From Dermacentor variabilis (taxonomy: Eukaryota; Arthropoda; Arachnida; Ixodida; Ixodidae), in NCBI RefSeq assembly GCF_050947875.1, contig NC_134569.1, positions 13,967,131-14,031,130 on the forward strand: a stretch of 64,000 bases of DNA, in the 5' to 3' direction. Positions within the stretch are counted from its first letter, which is position 1. Every line of letters begins with the position of its first letter. The position numbers and the translations under genes are program-made. Positions 63,745-64,000 of the stretch are shown piece after piece. The notes under the pieces were generated by a model that ran no database searches, was not told the origin of the DNA, and worked only from the letters and a program-made list of their open reading frames with translations.

Positions 63745-64000
63745 AGTTTACGATAGGTAGCGAGGCACTGGATGTGGTAAGGGAATACATTTACTTAGGG
63801 CAGGTAGTGACTGCGGATCCGGATCATGAGACTGAAATAATCAGAAGAATAAGAATGGGCTGGGGTACGTATGGCAGGCATTCTCAAATCATGAATAGCA
63901 GGTTGCCATTATCCCTCAAGACAAAAGTGTATAACATCATTGTCTTACCAGTACTCGCCTATGGGGCAGAAGCCTGGAGGCTTACGAAAAGGGTGCTACT
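63745..64000 (+). mobile_element. RTE-type LINE, second copy, cut by the window end
   Basis: Closely similar to 61605-61860: 'SEALDVVREYIYLGQVVTAD', 'PDHETEIIRRIRMGWGTYGR', then a one-base frame change and a decayed 'LPVLAYGAEAWRLTKRV' block. The recognised start (TAGGTAGCGAGGCACTGGA) is nearly the same place as in the other copy (AAGGTAGCGAGGCACTAGA). Confidence 0.82.

Overview
The window reads as nuclear DNA of an arthropod, most likely a hard tick (Ixodida, probably a metastriate genus). The grounds are a three-exon profilin of tick type, a tRNA-derived SINE that resembles the tick Ruka family from memory, and a very dense mixture of I-group, CR1-like and RTE LINEs, Gypsy, Penelope-like, mariner, pogo, hAT-like and piggyBac-like elements. 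No rRNA, functional tRNA, CRISPR array or bacterial operon is visible. Only two host genes are well supported, and they are divergently oriented: profilin (minus strand, coding span 45971-47985, introns 46069-46822 and 46998-47862) and a RecQ-family helicase of the RECQL type (plus strand, 49043-50971, one uninterrupted 642-codon reading frame). About 1.06 kb lies between their start codons.

Layout. 1-2695: decayed minus-strand I-group LINE. 3200-3770: repeats built on a TTAATTAA motif and a tRNA T-arm-like motif. 3945-5225: first array of a 78-82 bp satellite. 7420-7785: LINE 3' end that cuts a reversed satellite copy (7786-7880). 9615-10720: degenerate GACGAC minisatellite carrying a 5'-truncated I-group LINE (10720-12160). 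12296-18291: Gypsy LTR retrotransposon with both LTRs, inserted in a GATA microsatellite. 19690-31035: a CR1-like LINE (+) broken by an antisense CR1-like LINE (19976-23600), a deleted pogo/Tigger transposon (24369-25202) and a SINE (26459-26701), followed by another antisense LINE (about 27000-30960). 31250-34870: second satellite array, split by a 5'-truncated CR1-like LINE (31882-34356). 36007-36205: short hAT-like MITE with an 8-bp target duplication. 37003-37790: CR1-like endonuclease fragment. 37800-42115: minus-strand I-group LINE interrupted by two head-to-head Penelope-like copies (39202-41982). 44800-51200: the gene island. 51707-52604: two long hairpin-forming inverted repeats. 53850-58262: hAT-like element holding a piggyBac-like MITE and a mariner. 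58980-59562: deleted Gypsy remnant. 61600-62232 and 63745-64000: RTE-type LINE 3' ends.

The two genes do not form a pathway. Profilin is an actin-monomer and phosphoinositide-binding protein; RECQL is a nuclear DNA helicase. Everything else is selfish or repetitive DNA, and much of its insertion order can be read from the nesting. The least conventional signals are the satellite whose 26-codon monomer is open on both strands and is joined in frame to a LINE, the head-to-head Penelope pair with a 13-bp target duplication, the intronless RECQL frame, and a 72-bp inverted repeat with no visible mismatch.
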